From: CAWCGU01 sp963838095
GTDB lineage: Bacteria; Actinomycetota; Thermoleophilia; Solirubrobacterales; 70-9
Assembly (NCBI GenBank): GCA_963838095.1
Contig: CAWIPO010000006.1
Span: 992,001-1,056,000, forward strand
DNA: 64,000 nt
Reading direction: 5' to 3'
Shown here one piece after another: positions 1 to 8,336 of this stretch; within the stretch, counting starts at the first letter, position 1, and the number at the start of each line of letters is the position of its first letter. Both the position numbers and the translations under genes were made by a program. Below the pieces are notes generated by a model, which worked only from the letters and a program-made list of their open reading frames with translations, had not been told where the DNA came from and ran no database searches.

Positions 1-162
1 TACAACATGCTGACGCACTACATCTCGAAGGACACGGCGTTCGCCCAGCTGAGGCAGGCGGGATTTGCGGGAGAGATCGTGTGCCTCGCGCAGGACGGCA
101 CGGAGATCTCCGGGCCGGATCGGACCAGCACCTGGCTGTATTACCTGGTCCGGAAGGCGTAA
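1..162 (+). CDS. C-terminal end of a probable SAM-dependent methyltransferase (partial)
   Basis: The window opens inside this gene; only the last 53 codons and a TAA stop are present, in frame 1. The tail contains a helix followed by a closing strand ending TWLYYLVRKA, which resembles the last strand of class I methyltransferases, where a short hydrophobic strand pairs with the Rossmann sheet. No SAM-binding motif lies in the visible part, so the assignment rests on the C-terminus alone. It converges on the PadR gene 18 bp downstream. Any other small Rossmann-fold enzyme would also be possible. Confidence 0.45.
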   Translation, partial: YNMLTHYISKDTAFAQLRQAGFAGEIVCLAQDGTEISGPDRTSTWLYYLVRKA

Positions 163-180
163 ATCCGCGGGCTGGCGCTC

Positions 181-723
181 CTATCCTGACCGGCGCAATG
201 CCGCGTCGGTCTCGTCGCACCAGTTCACCGTCTCGGTCAGCAGGCGGACGCCAAGGGCCTGTATCTGCCGACCGCGCTCTCGCGGCGGGGCCAGGCCGCT
301 GACCGCCTCCAGCCGATCCGCGCTCATCCGACGCAGCTCGCCGAGGTTCTTTCGCACCAGCTCGCGATCCTCCCAGTCGACCAGCATCAGCCTCAGCAGT
401 CCCTCGTTTCGCATCCAGATCGTTGGCTCTGCCGATTCCACAAGCCAGCGCTGAAGCTCTCGCTCGCCCGAAGCGGCGAGCTTGTACTCGCGACGCCGTC
501 GACCGCTCGACGTCACGTCCCGGCCGACGATCATGCCGGCGTCCTCGAGCCTACGCAGCTCGGGGTAGATCTGGCCGTAGCTGACCGACCAGAAGAACGA
601 GGCTGCGAGCTCCAGGTACTTCTTGATCCGGTAGCCGGTGTTGATCCCGTCCCTGATCATCGCCAGCACCATGTACGCCGAAGGCGCCATATCCGGACTT
701 GTGGCATCGGTCTCTTCGCTCAT
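181..723 (-). CDS. PadR family transcriptional regulator
   Basis: A 180-residue DNA-binding repressor of the PadR family. The N-terminal winged helix spans roughly residues 14-90 and carries the family signature GYRIKK followed by FFWSVSYGQIYPELRRL. The second half is the helical PadR C-terminal dimerisation domain (about 95-175), as in AphA/PadR-like proteins of the longer class. ATG at 721-723 is the first good start. The gene is divergent from the secreted copper-type protein starting at 823, and the 100 bp between them hold three phased ATATT repeats, so it probably controls that gene, itself, or both. The effector cannot be told from the sequence. Confidence 0.88.
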   Translation of the reverse strand: MSEETDATSPDMAPSAYMVLAMIRDGINTGYRIKKYLELAASFFWSVSYGQIYPELRRLEDAGMIVGRDVTSSGRRRREYKLAASGERELQRWLVESAEPTIWMRNEGLLRLMLVDWEDRELVRKNLGELRRMSADRLEAVSGLAPPRERGRQIQALGVRLLTETVNWCDETDAALRRSG

Positions 724-754
724 CAGGACAGCTCACAGAGGAGCATATGGATCG

Positions 755-790
755 GATATTCATCTACGCTATATTCATGACAACTATATT
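755..790. promoter_or_regulatory. Three direct ATATT repeats in the PadR divergent promoter region
   Basis: ATATT occurs at 756-760, 771-775 and 786-790, exactly 15 bp apart; the first two copies extend to ATATTCAT. The stretch is clearly more AT-rich than its surroundings and lies between the starts of padR (723) and the copper protein (823). This is the place where an operator would be expected. Assignment to PadR is inference from position. Confidence 0.45.
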
Positions 791-822
791 GCCTGCGGTT
801 CGGTACGCTGCGAAGGCACAGC

Positions 823-2562
823 GTGAGCGGGCGACAGGGAAGGAATCCATTGGCGGTCGGAGGATCGAAGGAGCGGTCGGCGATCAGGCGTGTCTTCGCG
901 CGCCGTCGGCTGTGGCTGATCGTCTGTGTCGCGGTCGCGATCCCGCTCGCCCTTGCCGCCACCGCCACCGCCCGCGAGCGCACCCTCAAGCCGGCGAGCT
1001 ATCCCGGCATGACGACCTATTCCTGCCGCACGGACGCGATTCCGATCCATCCGGGGCAGAACCTGAACTTGGCCATGCAGACGAAGACGTGCCCGAACGC
1101 TCGAAAGGTCAGCGGCCCGGGCAATGCGAGCCCGTTCGCTCCCGGCTCGACCGCCGAGGGCTTCGTCACCCGCTTCGAGCCGAGCATGGTCGAGGTGAAG
1201 CCCAACGGCAAGTCCGTCACCCCGAGCGTCTGGGACCTGCATCTCCATCACGTCGTCTGGCTTGCGCCGAACGGCGGGCCGACGTTCGCGGTGGGCGAAG
1301 AGAAGACGATCGCGACGATGCCGAAGGGCTACGGGCTGCAGGTCGGCGGCGACGCGAACTGGTTCCTCAACTACATGATCCACAGCCTCAACGCGTCCGA
1401 AGGACGGGAGGTCCGGGTCACCTGGGAGATCGACTGGGTCCCCGAGACGAGCCCGGCCGCGGCCCGCATCGATCCGGTCTACATTCAGTGGCTGGACGTG
1501 GCCGGCGCCCCGCAGCTCTACCCCGTGTTCGACGCCGAGCGCGGATTCGACCTCGACGACAACGGTCGCTACGTCTTCCCCGACGAGGTCCCGGCCGACC
1601 CCTCGCAGCCGGGCTTCGAGGAGCGCTCGAAGATCAGCGGTGAGCACACCTGGAAGCTCCAGAGGGACACGACGCTGGTCTTCGGCGCCGGCCATCTGCA
1701 CCCCGGAGGGCTCAACGTCGACCTTCAGGTGGCGCGCGACGGCCCGGATGAGGGAAGCGTCGACGGAGACGATCCGTCGGAGATCAGGAAGCTGTTCCGT
1801 TCTCGCGCCCGCTACTACGAGCCCGCCGGCGCGGTGAGCTGGGACGTGAGCATGACCGCTACCCGGCGAAACTGGCGGATTGCGCTGAAGGCCGGCGACA
1901 CGGTCTCGATCGACGTCACTTACGACGTCCGCAAGGCGTCGTGGTACGAGTCGATGGGGATTCTGCCGCTCGCCGTCGCCGAGGTCGCCGACCCGAAGGC
2001 CAAGGATCCGTTCGACGACGACGCCGCGGTCAGGGAGATGTACGAAGCGGGCGGAGTGCTCACCCACGGGCGGCTGCCGGAGAACATCGACGAGCCGGCC
2101 GGCGACAACCTCGGGTTGCCGGACCCGCGCGATCTGGACAGCAGCGGACCTGTGCCCGCAGGCGGAGTCGAGATCAGCAGCTTCCTCTCCTCACCCGGCG
2201 GGTTCTCCGCGCTCCGTGGTTTCCCGACCGGGCGGATGAGCCCGCCCGTGATCCAGCCCGGGGAGTCGGTCACGTTCACGAGCCAGGACGCGCTCCCGGA
2301 CGAGCCCGACACCTCGCAGGCATGGCACACGATCACCTCCTGTAAGGCGCCCTGTAACCGCGGCGCGGGGATCGGCTATCCGCTCGCCGGGGGCCCGGTC
2401 AAGTTCGATTCCGGCGAGCTCGGCTTCGGCAGCTTCCTGAGCTCCGAGGTGACCGAGGGGACCAACACCTATACGACCCCACCGCTGACCGATCCCGGCA
2501 CCTACACCTACTTCTGCCGGATCCACCCGTTCATGCGCGGCTCGATCCGGGTGCAGCAGTAG
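823..2562 (+). CDS. Secreted protein with a PHM-like/SURNod19-like N-terminal region and a C-terminal cupredoxin domain
   Basis: A 579-residue exported protein. After an Arg-rich n-region, a hydrophobic segment at about 31-47 ends in an ATA-type cleavage site. The C-terminal 100 residues form a plastocyanin/azurin-like domain: an AWHTITSC strand gives the first His, and TYFCRIHPFMRGSI supplies Cys, His and Met, a complete type 1 copper set. The main body has LHLHHVVWL (about residue 139) and GAGHLHPGGLNV (about 288). These two His clusters resemble the copper sites of peptidylglycine monooxygenase-like or stress-upregulated Nod19 proteins. GTG at 823 was taken; TTG at 850 is in frame and has a better ribosome site (AGGGAAGGA), so the true start may be 850. 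Substrate unknown. Confidence 0.7.
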   Translation: MSGRQGRNPLAVGGSKERSAIRRVFARRRLWLIVCVAVAIPLALAATATARERTLKPASYPGMTTYSCRTDAIPIHPGQNLNLAMQTKTCPNARKVSGPGNASPFAPGSTAEGFVTRFEPSMVEVKPNGKSVTPSVWDLHLHHVVWLAPNGGPTFAVGEEKTIATMPKGYGLQVGGDANWFLNYMIHSLNASEGREVRVTWEIDWVPETSPAAARIDPVYIQWLDVAGAPQLYPVFDAERGFDLDDNGRYVFPDEVPADPSQPGFEERSKISGEHTWKLQRDTTLVFGAGHLHPGGLNVDLQVARDGPDEGSVDGDDPSEIRKLFRSRARYYEPAGAVSWDVSMTATRRNWRIALKAGDTVSIDVTYDVRKASWYESMGILPLAVAEVADPKAKDPFDDDAAVREMYEAGGVLTHGRLPENIDEPAGDNLGLPDPRDLDSSGPVPAGGVEISSFLSSPGGFSALRGFPTGRMSPPVIQPGESVTFTSQDALPDEPDTSQAWHTITSCKAPCNRGAGIGYPLAGGPVKFDSGELGFGSFLSSEVTEGTNTYTTPPLTDPGTYTYFCRIHPFMRGSIRVQQ

Positions 2563-2605
2563 GCGCCCCAACCCCCGCTGGGCCGGCCTGGACGGCGGGT
2601 CCCTG

Positions 2606-4021
2606 TCAGCGCAATCGCCGCAGCACGGCCCTCGCCGCGTTCGCGCCTCCCATGCCGTGGGCGCCGGGCCCGGGCGGCGTCGCGGCGGAGCAGATGAACA
2701 GCCCCGGCGTCCGGCAGTAGTAGGGATTGAGGGCGAGGCGGGGCCGGATCGCGAACTGAAGCCCCGTGTTGGAGCCGGTGATGATGTCGCCGCCGACGTA
2801 GTTCGGGTTGTAGGCCTCGAACTCGGGCGCGGAGCGGGTCACGGTCTCGAGGATGCGCTCGCGGAAGCCGGGCGCGAAGCGCTCGATCTGGGCGATGATC
2901 GCCTCCGTCGCGTCTCCGTCATACCCCGCTGGGACGTGGGCGTAGGCCCACAGCGGGTGGACGTCGCCGTCGGAGCGCGATGGATCGGCCAGGTACTGCT
3001 GGCCGACGAGCACGAGCGGTCGCTCGGGCATCCGCCCGCTGTTGATCTCGGCCTCCGCATGCGCGATCTCGTCGAGGCTTCCCACCGCGTGCACGGTGCC
3101 TGCGCGGCGGCAGTTCTCGGCCGTCCAGGGCACGCCGTCCTGGATCGCGATGTCGATCTTGAACGCGCCCGGGCCGTGCCGGTAGCGCTCGAACGCCCTC
3201 GCGACGCGCGCCGGGAGGCGCTCGCCGGCGATTGCGGCGACATTCTTGGGGGCGAGGTCGAATACGACCGCATCCGCCTCGGAGACTTGATCGAGCGAAT
3301 CGACGCGAACGCCGGTCTCGATCTGGCCGCCGTTGGCGGTGACGACGGACGCGAGCGCATCGGTGATCGCCCCGGATCCCCCCTTCGCCACCGGCCACCC
3401 GAACGCGTGGCAAGCGCACACCAGCGCCATCCCCACGGCTGAGCTCAGCGGGCGGTCCAGCGGAGTGAATGCGTGACCGGCGACGCCGCCGAAAAGCGCG
3501 GCCGCCTGCTCCGAGCCGAGGCGCCGCGCCAGCATCGTCGCCGGCAGCAGCGTGCGCACGCCGAACAGCGCCAGCCGCAGCGGATGCCGGGGTAGGCGGA
3601 GCACCGGCTTCGACAGGTCGTCGCGAAAGAGCTCGTCGAATCCGCCGGCCGGTCCGCCGAACACGTCCTGCCAGCGCCAGCCCTCGCCGCCGAGCCCGAT
3701 CACGGTGTGATCGATCGAGTGCAGCATCGCGCCCGCGCTGCCGTCGTCGAGCGGGTGGGCGAGGTCGACTTCGGGGTATCGCCACTCGAGCCCGTGGTCT
3801 TCGAGACCGAGGGCTTCGAGGCCGGGCGAGTGCGCGGCCATCGGATGAATCGCCGAGCAGTGGTCGCTGATCAGGCCCGGCCTGATCAGCTCCGAGCTGC
3901 GGGCCCCGCCGCCGACCGTGTCGAGGGCCTCGAGAACCGTCACCTCGACTCCTGCTTTGGCGAGCGTCGCAGCGGCGCAGAGCCCGTTCGGACCCGAGCC
4001 GACGACGATCGCGGTGCTCAT
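2606..4021 (-). CDS. NAD(P)/FAD-dependent oxidoreductase, phytoene desaturase/PYROXD2-like
   Basis: A 471-residue flavoprotein. The N-terminus has the dinucleotide fold motif VVGSGPNGLCAAATLAKAG followed by an acidic strand end (VTVLEA) and VGGGARS, typical of the phytoene desaturase/amine oxidase superfamily. The C-terminus has GLFICSAATPPGPGAHGMGG, the second FAD-contact region of this family. There are no membrane segments. The start overlaps the stop of the upstream DUF3556 gene by 4 bp (ATGA), so the two are co-transcribed and probably act together, perhaps on a lipid or isoprenoid in the membrane. The substrate cannot be named. Length is slightly shorter than the usual 500-530 residues. 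Confidence 0.82.
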   Translation of the reverse strand: MSTAIVVGSGPNGLCAAATLAKAGVEVTVLEALDTVGGGARSSELIRPGLISDHCSAIHPMAAHSPGLEALGLEDHGLEWRYPEVDLAHPLDDGSAGAMLHSIDHTVIGLGGEGWRWQDVFGGPAGGFDELFRDDLSKPVLRLPRHPLRLALFGVRTLLPATMLARRLGSEQAAALFGGVAGHAFTPLDRPLSSAVGMALVCACHAFGWPVAKGGSGAITDALASVVTANGGQIETGVRVDSLDQVSEADAVVFDLAPKNVAAIAGERLPARVARAFERYRHGPGAFKIDIAIQDGVPWTAENCRRAGTVHAVGSLDEIAHAEAEINSGRMPERPLVLVGQQYLADPSRSDGDVHPLWAYAHVPAGYDGDATEAIIAQIERFAPGFRERILETVTRSAPEFEAYNPNYVGGDIITGSNTGLQFAIRPRLALNPYYCRTPGLFICSAATPPGPGAHGMGGANAARAVLRRLR

Positions 4022-5781
4022 CGCTTCTGTACGTCTTCGACCGGGATCGTGCCCGACTCGTCAAGCCACGGCTCGCGCGATGTCATCTCCTTGACGCGCA
4101 CCGTCCCCTCCTCGAAGACGCCCGTCTTGACGTCGTGCAGCCTGTAGCGCTGCTTCGGGTCGCGGAACATGTAGGTCGGCTGAGACTCGATCGTGATCAC
4201 GCGGATGTCCCCCTCGTCGAGGTTCATCTGCTCCTGCACGGCCGCGAGCAGCTGCGCCCCGTGGAAGTGGCCGTCGCCAAAGTTCCAGCCCAGCAGCGGA
4301 CCGGCGACGAACTCGCCCTCGAGGACGTTGTAGGCCTCGACGTCGTCCACGGCCCGCGGCAGCAACCCGTTCAGCGCCCGGCCGTGCGAGTGCATCGAGC
4401 GGAAGGCCAGTCCCTTGTACATCGTCACCTCGGCCACGTCGGCGTCGAACATGCTCGTCACCTGGGTCTTCGCGAACTTCGAGCTCTTCACGACCCCTTC
4501 GTCCACCCGGCCCTCGATGTCACCTTCCTTGCGGAACAGCCACCAGCTCGTGCACCAGTTGCCGGCGTAATAGAGCATCGCCCAGAGGAAAGAGAAGCGC
4601 TCCGGAAACAGGCGCCCGAGTGTCGGGATCACGACCCCGACGAGCGCGATCACGGCGATCAGAAGCGGGTCGTCGAGGGTCGAGAAGGGGACGTCGGAGT
4701 ACTCGCCCCACAGCCAGACGATCCCGAAGATCATGAACAGGTTCCACTCCAGCGGCACCCCGAGCGGGAACGTCGAGGTGATGTGGATGTGGAAGATCAG
4801 CGCGACCACGACCGCGATCGTCGTGAAGGTGCCCCCATTGGAAACGAGCAGCAGGATCGGGAACGCGAACTCCAGAAATGTCCCCAGGTGAGCCCCCAGA
4901 TGCGCCTGCCGCGAGGGCTGGAGGCTGTTCGGATGGTCCCGGTAGAGCTGCTTCTTCGCGAACTTCGACCGGTTCCAGGGGGTGTTGGAGACCATCGCCT
5001 GCACCACGTAGGTGAAGTGGTGCGACAGCTTCGAGCTGGCGGCGCCGATCCAGACGAAGAAGAGGATCAGCTGCGAGGCGACCACGAGGTTTCCGAGCGG
5101 GAACATGAAGGCGATGAACAGCGGCGCGAAGACGTCGGGGCGCAGCTGCATGAACGTGACCTTGTCGCGCAGGCCCAGCAGCAGCATGAAGCCGAGCGCG
5201 ACAGCGACCGCCCACGGCTCGAGCTGCCCGGCCTGGACATCGCCGAAGACCGCGATCGCGCCGGCGTCGGTGATCGTCTCGCCGCTCGAGAACAGCAGGT
5301 AGCCGAGGCTTCCGTACACGCCGAGCGCGAGCACGACGTCGACGATCGTCCGGCGCGAGCCCTTGGTCAGCGGCACGTGGTTCGGGAACGGGGGCAGGCG
5401 CAGGCAACCGGGCCGAAGCCAGTACAGCGGGCCGCCGATCGGCGGGTTGAACCGGAACGTCAGCGGCCCCGACCCGGACCCGATTCCGAGGAACTCCCAG
5501 AGGACGCTGAAGACGACGACCTTCTCCCAGACGATCGGTTCCGTCCACCAGTCGCTGAAGTTGGAGAGGCCGCCGAGCCCCGGCGTGGTCGCGCCGATCA
5601 GCGCCAGCCCCCCGACGGCGAAGATGAGGATCTTGATCAGGTAGATGAGGCTCAGCGCCGTCGGCGAGCCGAACCCGTTCACGGCCCAGTCCTGGGTCAG
5701 CGGCTTGATCTTCTCGAGATGTGGCTTGGTCTTCCACGTCTCGACGTCCACCGGCGGTGGTGCGGGTGTCAGGAATCCCAT
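4018..5781 (-). CDS. DUF3556 family integral membrane protein
   Basis: A 587-residue polytopic protein with about nine to ten hydrophobic segments between residues 45 and 410, then a soluble C-terminal domain of about 150 residues containing HSHGRALNGLLPRAV and WNFGDGHFHGAQLL. The architecture and start (MGFLTPAPPPVD, ETWKTKPH) match DUF3556 proteins of mycobacteria and other actinobacteria, whose function is unknown. It is the first gene of a two-gene operon and overlaps the FAD oxidoreductase by 4 bp. The His-rich C-terminal motifs suggest metal binding or catalysis, but this is only inference. ATG at 5779-5781 is preceded by GAGGGGAC. Confidence 0.78.
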   Translation of the reverse strand: MGFLTPAPPPVDVETWKTKPHLEKIKPLTQDWAVNGFGSPTALSLIYLIKILIFAVGGLALIGATTPGLGGLSNFSDWWTEPIVWEKVVVFSVLWEFLGIGSGSGPLTFRFNPPIGGPLYWLRPGCLRLPPFPNHVPLTKGSRRTIVDVVLALGVYGSLGYLLFSSGETITDAGAIAVFGDVQAGQLEPWAVAVALGFMLLLGLRDKVTFMQLRPDVFAPLFIAFMFPLGNLVVASQLILFFVWIGAASSKLSHHFTYVVQAMVSNTPWNRSKFAKKQLYRDHPNSLQPSRQAHLGAHLGTFLEFAFPILLLVSNGGTFTTIAVVVALIFHIHITSTFPLGVPLEWNLFMIFGIVWLWGEYSDVPFSTLDDPLLIAVIALVGVVIPTLGRLFPERFSFLWAMLYYAGNWCTSWWLFRKEGDIEGRVDEGVVKSSKFAKTQVTSMFDADVAEVTMYKGLAFRSMHSHGRALNGLLPRAVDDVEAYNVLEGEFVAGPLLGWNFGDGHFHGAQLLAAVQEQMNLDEGDIRVITIESQPTYMFRDPKQRYRLHDVKTGVFEEGTVRVKEMTSREPWLDESGTIPVEDVQKR

Positions 5782-5885
5782 CGTTAGTCCCCTCTTCCTC
5801 CGGCGGCTGTGTTGCGCAACGTCAAGCTCGCGTGAACCCTAATCCGCCCGACGGGTCGGAGGCCGATCTGGCAACCTGGCCGCCG

Positions 5886-6686
5886 ATGTCACGGCTCTCG
5901 GAGATCGGCGGTAAGCGCCTTCCGTTCCTTCGCTGGTCGGCGCTGCGGATGATCTTCGGCATGAAGCGCCTGACCACCGAGTGGCAGGTGGGGGACGGGC
6001 GGGAGCTCGCGCTCGCCGAGCACGTCGAGGCCGAAGCGCAGCTGGGTGACCTGGACGACGTGATACGCGTCGTCGACGACTTCGCGTATCACCAGAGCTT
6101 CCTGATCAACGTCGGCGACGAGAAGGGAGAGATCCTCGACGCGGCGATCCGCCGCACCGAGCCGCTGCGGCTGCTCGAGCTGGGGACCTATTGCGGCTAC
6201 AGCGCGCTGCGGACCGCGCGGGTGATGCCCGAGGGGGCGCGACTGTTCTCGATCGAGTTCAACGCCGACAACGCGGCGATCGCGCGCCGGATCTGGGACC
6301 ACGCCGGGATCGGCGATGAGGTGACGGTTGTCGTCGGGACGCTCGGCGACGACGGTGCGACGGTTTCAAAGCTCGAATCCGAGCATGGCTTCGCCGCCGG
6401 CTCGCTGGACTTCGTCTTCATCGACCACGACAAGTCCGCGTACGTGCCCGACCTGAAGCTGATCCTCGAAAAGGGATGGCTGCATCCGGGCTCGGTAGTG
6501 GTCGCCGACAACATCAGGAACCCGGGCGTGCCCGATTACCGCGAGCTGATGCAAGCCGAGGAAGGCCGCGCATGGAAGACGAAGGAGCACGAGGCCCATG
6601 TCGAGTACCAGTCGCTGTTCAAGGACCTGGTGCTCGAGTCGGAGTACGTGGGACTCAGTCGTAGTTCTGAATCATCCGCACGTTGA
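5886..6686 (+). CDS. Class I SAM-dependent O-methyltransferase (catechol O-methyltransferase-like)
   Basis: A 266-residue cytosolic methyltransferase of the O-methyltransferase family 3 / COMT type. Visible are motif I LLELGTYCGYSAL (SAM binding), the acidic strand LFSIEFN, DFVFIDHDK (metal-binding Asp and neighbouring residues) and VVVADNI (second metal-ligand region, Asp-Asn). These fit a divalent-metal-dependent transfer to a catechol-like hydroxyl. I chose ATG 5886 because related mycobacterial proteins begin with the same MSRxxEIG pattern; GTG 5832 is an in-frame alternative. The 3' end overlaps the convergent ABC permease gene by 32 bp. The natural substrate is unknown. Confidence 0.85.
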   Translation: MSRLSEIGGKRLPFLRWSALRMIFGMKRLTTEWQVGDGRELALAEHVEAEAQLGDLDDVIRVVDDFAYHQSFLINVGDEKGEILDAAIRRTEPLRLLELGTYCGYSALRTARVMPEGARLFSIEFNADNAAIARRIWDHAGIGDEVTVVVGTLGDDGATVSKLESEHGFAAGSLDFVFIDHDKSAYVPDLKLILEKGWLHPGSVVVADNIRNPGVPDYRELMQAEEGRAWKTKEHEAHVEYQSLFKDLVLESEYVGLSRSSESSAR

Positions 6687-7410
6687 GCCAGAGCATCACC
6701 GCGCCCAGGATGGCGACCACCGCGAACCCGGGCCAGACCTCCCCCCAGTCGATGTCGACGAGGATCAGCGACCGCATTGCCTCCATCAGGTAGGTGACGG
6801 GGTTCAGCGTCGCGGCGACCTCCATCGGCTCCGTCAAGAGGTCACGGGGGACAAAGTTCGGCGTCAGGAACAGCAGCGGGAAGAAGATCAGCCCGCCCGA
6901 GTTCGTCGCCGCCGCGCTGCGTGTCTTCAAGGCGATCAGCTGCATGAAGCCGGCGTAGACGACGCCCCACAGTGCGGTCAGCGCGACGAGCAGGACGAAG
7001 CCCAGCGGACCGCTCGCGATCGATACCCCAAAGGGCAGCGCGATCAGGAGAATCACCGACGCGATCACGACGCACTTGGCGCCCTCCGCGACGAGACGGC
7101 CGAGCACCATCGAGTAACGCGGGATTGGGATCGACCGCAGCTTGTCGAAATAGCCGCTCTCGATCTCCTCGACGAGGAACAGCGCGGCCATGCCGAACGA
7201 GGCCGCCAGCAGGAGAGTGATCGGCAGCTGGAAGGCGCCGTACCCCTGGCCCTCGAGAAAGCCGGTCGACTCCGACGGGAAGATGTCCGCCGCCTGGCCC
7301 GTGTTGACGACCAGGAAGAAGACCGGAATGAACATGGTCATGAACAGTGCGTCGGGTTGCCGGACGGCCTCGCGAAGCGAGCGCCTGCCCAGTGCCAGGG
7401 TGGCGCTCAC
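6655..7410 (-). CDS. ABC-2 type transporter permease (DrrB-like)
   Basis: A 251-residue membrane protein with six hydrophobic segments, the ABC-2 permease layout found in daunorubicin-resistance DrrB proteins. The segment FFLVVNTGQAADIF and the later NPVTYLMEAMRSLILVD are typical of this family. It begins with GTG at 7408-7410, sharing one base with the TAG stop of the ATPase gene, so translation is probably coupled. With the ATPase it forms a two-component exporter for a hydrophobic compound or lipid. The cargo is unknown; the adjacent methyltransferase is convergent, not in the same transcript. Confidence 0.87.
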   Translation of the reverse strand: MSATLALGRRSLREAVRQPDALFMTMFIPVFFLVVNTGQAADIFPSESTGFLEGQGYGAFQLPITLLLAASFGMAALFLVEEIESGYFDKLRSIPIPRYSMVLGRLVAEGAKCVVIASVILLIALPFGVSIASGPLGFVLLVALTALWGVVYAGFMQLIALKTRSAAATNSGGLIFFPLLFLTPNFVPRDLLTEPMEVAATLNPVTYLMEAMRSLILVDIDWGEVWPGFAVVAILGAVMLWLNVRMIQNYD

Positions 7411-8222
7411 TACGCGCCTACCTCCTGGACCTCGCCCGCCGCGCGGTCGCGGGTGCGGCCCGTCGCGTCCAGGAACACGTCGTCCAGCGTGGGCTCCTCG
7501 TCGCCGCCGCGACGCTCGCGCAGCTGGGCCTTGAGCTCCTCGGGCGTCCCTTCGCGCACGATGCGCCCATCGTCGATGATCGCGATCCGGTCGCAGAGCT
7601 GGTCAGCCTCCTCGAGGTATTGCGTCGTCAGGAACACGGTCGTGCCGTGCCTGTTGATCCGGCGCAGCTCCTCCCAGACAGTCAGCCGGCTCGCCGGGTC
7701 CAGGCCCGTGGTCGGCTCGTCCAGGAACAGGACCTCAGGCTCGTGCACGAGCGCCGCGGCCAGGTCGAGCCGGCGCTGCATGCCGCCGGAGTAGCCCTTG
7801 ATCACCCGGTCGGCAGCATCCTCGATCTCGACCAGCGCCAGAAGCTCCTGTGCCCGCGCCGTGGCGCCGGCCGCGTCGAGCCCGAACAGCTGCCCGTGCA
7901 GGGTCAGCAGCTCGCGGCCAGTCTGGCGGGGGTCGAGGCCCGCCTCCTGGAGCGCGACGCCGATCCGGCTCCGAACTTCGTCCGGGTCGCGGGCGACGTC
8001 AACCCCCGCAACCTCCGCGTGGCCGGACGTGATCGACAGCAGCGTCGTCAGCATGCGCACGGTCGTCGACTTCCCGGCCCCGTTCGGGCCCAGGAAGCCG
8101 AAGATCTCGCCGGTGCGGACCTCCAGGTCGACGCCACGGACGGCCTCGACCGTTCCGTCGCGCCCCGTGTAGTTCTTGACAAGCCCCCTGGCCAGCACGG
8201 CCGGGCTCCCGGCTCCATTCAT
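7410..8222 (-). CDS. ABC transporter ATP-binding protein (DrrA-like)
   Basis: A 270-residue ATPase with a Walker A motif (GPNGAGKST), Q-loop, the signature sequence YSGGMQRRLDLA, Walker B (VLFLDEPTTGLD) and the switch His region (TVFLTTQYLEEAD). The C-terminal tail after residue 220 matches the DrrA-type extension (EPTLDDVFLDATG). ATG 8222 has GGAGCGAGG just upstream. The gene ends one base into the permease start, giving a coupled pair that powers export. The in-frame stretch upstream of 8222 overlaps the promoter of the divergent hydrolase gene and is not coding-like. Confidence 0.92.
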   Translation of the reverse strand: MNGAGSPAVLARGLVKNYTGRDGTVEAVRGVDLEVRTGEIFGFLGPNGAGKSTTVRMLTTLLSITSGHAEVAGVDVARDPDEVRSRIGVALQEAGLDPRQTGRELLTLHGQLFGLDAAGATARAQELLALVEIEDAADRVIKGYSGGMQRRLDLAAALVHEPEVLFLDEPTTGLDPASRLTVWEELRRINRHGTTVFLTTQYLEEADQLCDRIAIIDDGRIVREGTPEELKAQLRERRGGDEEPTLDDVFLDATGRTRDRAAGEVQEVGA

Positions 8223-8336
8223 CCTCGCTCCATTTGAGGTCACGTTACTCAGACCGCGGAAGTCTGCTGAACTCATCGCAGGCGGCCCAATAGGATTCGA
8301 AGTCGATTTCACGAAGAGCCAAGGAGGGCTGCACGA

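Noticed and set aside
4135..5787. A 550-codon open frame antisense to the DUF3556 gene
   Set aside because: Composition is that of an antisense shadow (His/Arg/Glu/Gln-rich); the minus strand matches DUF3556 over its length.
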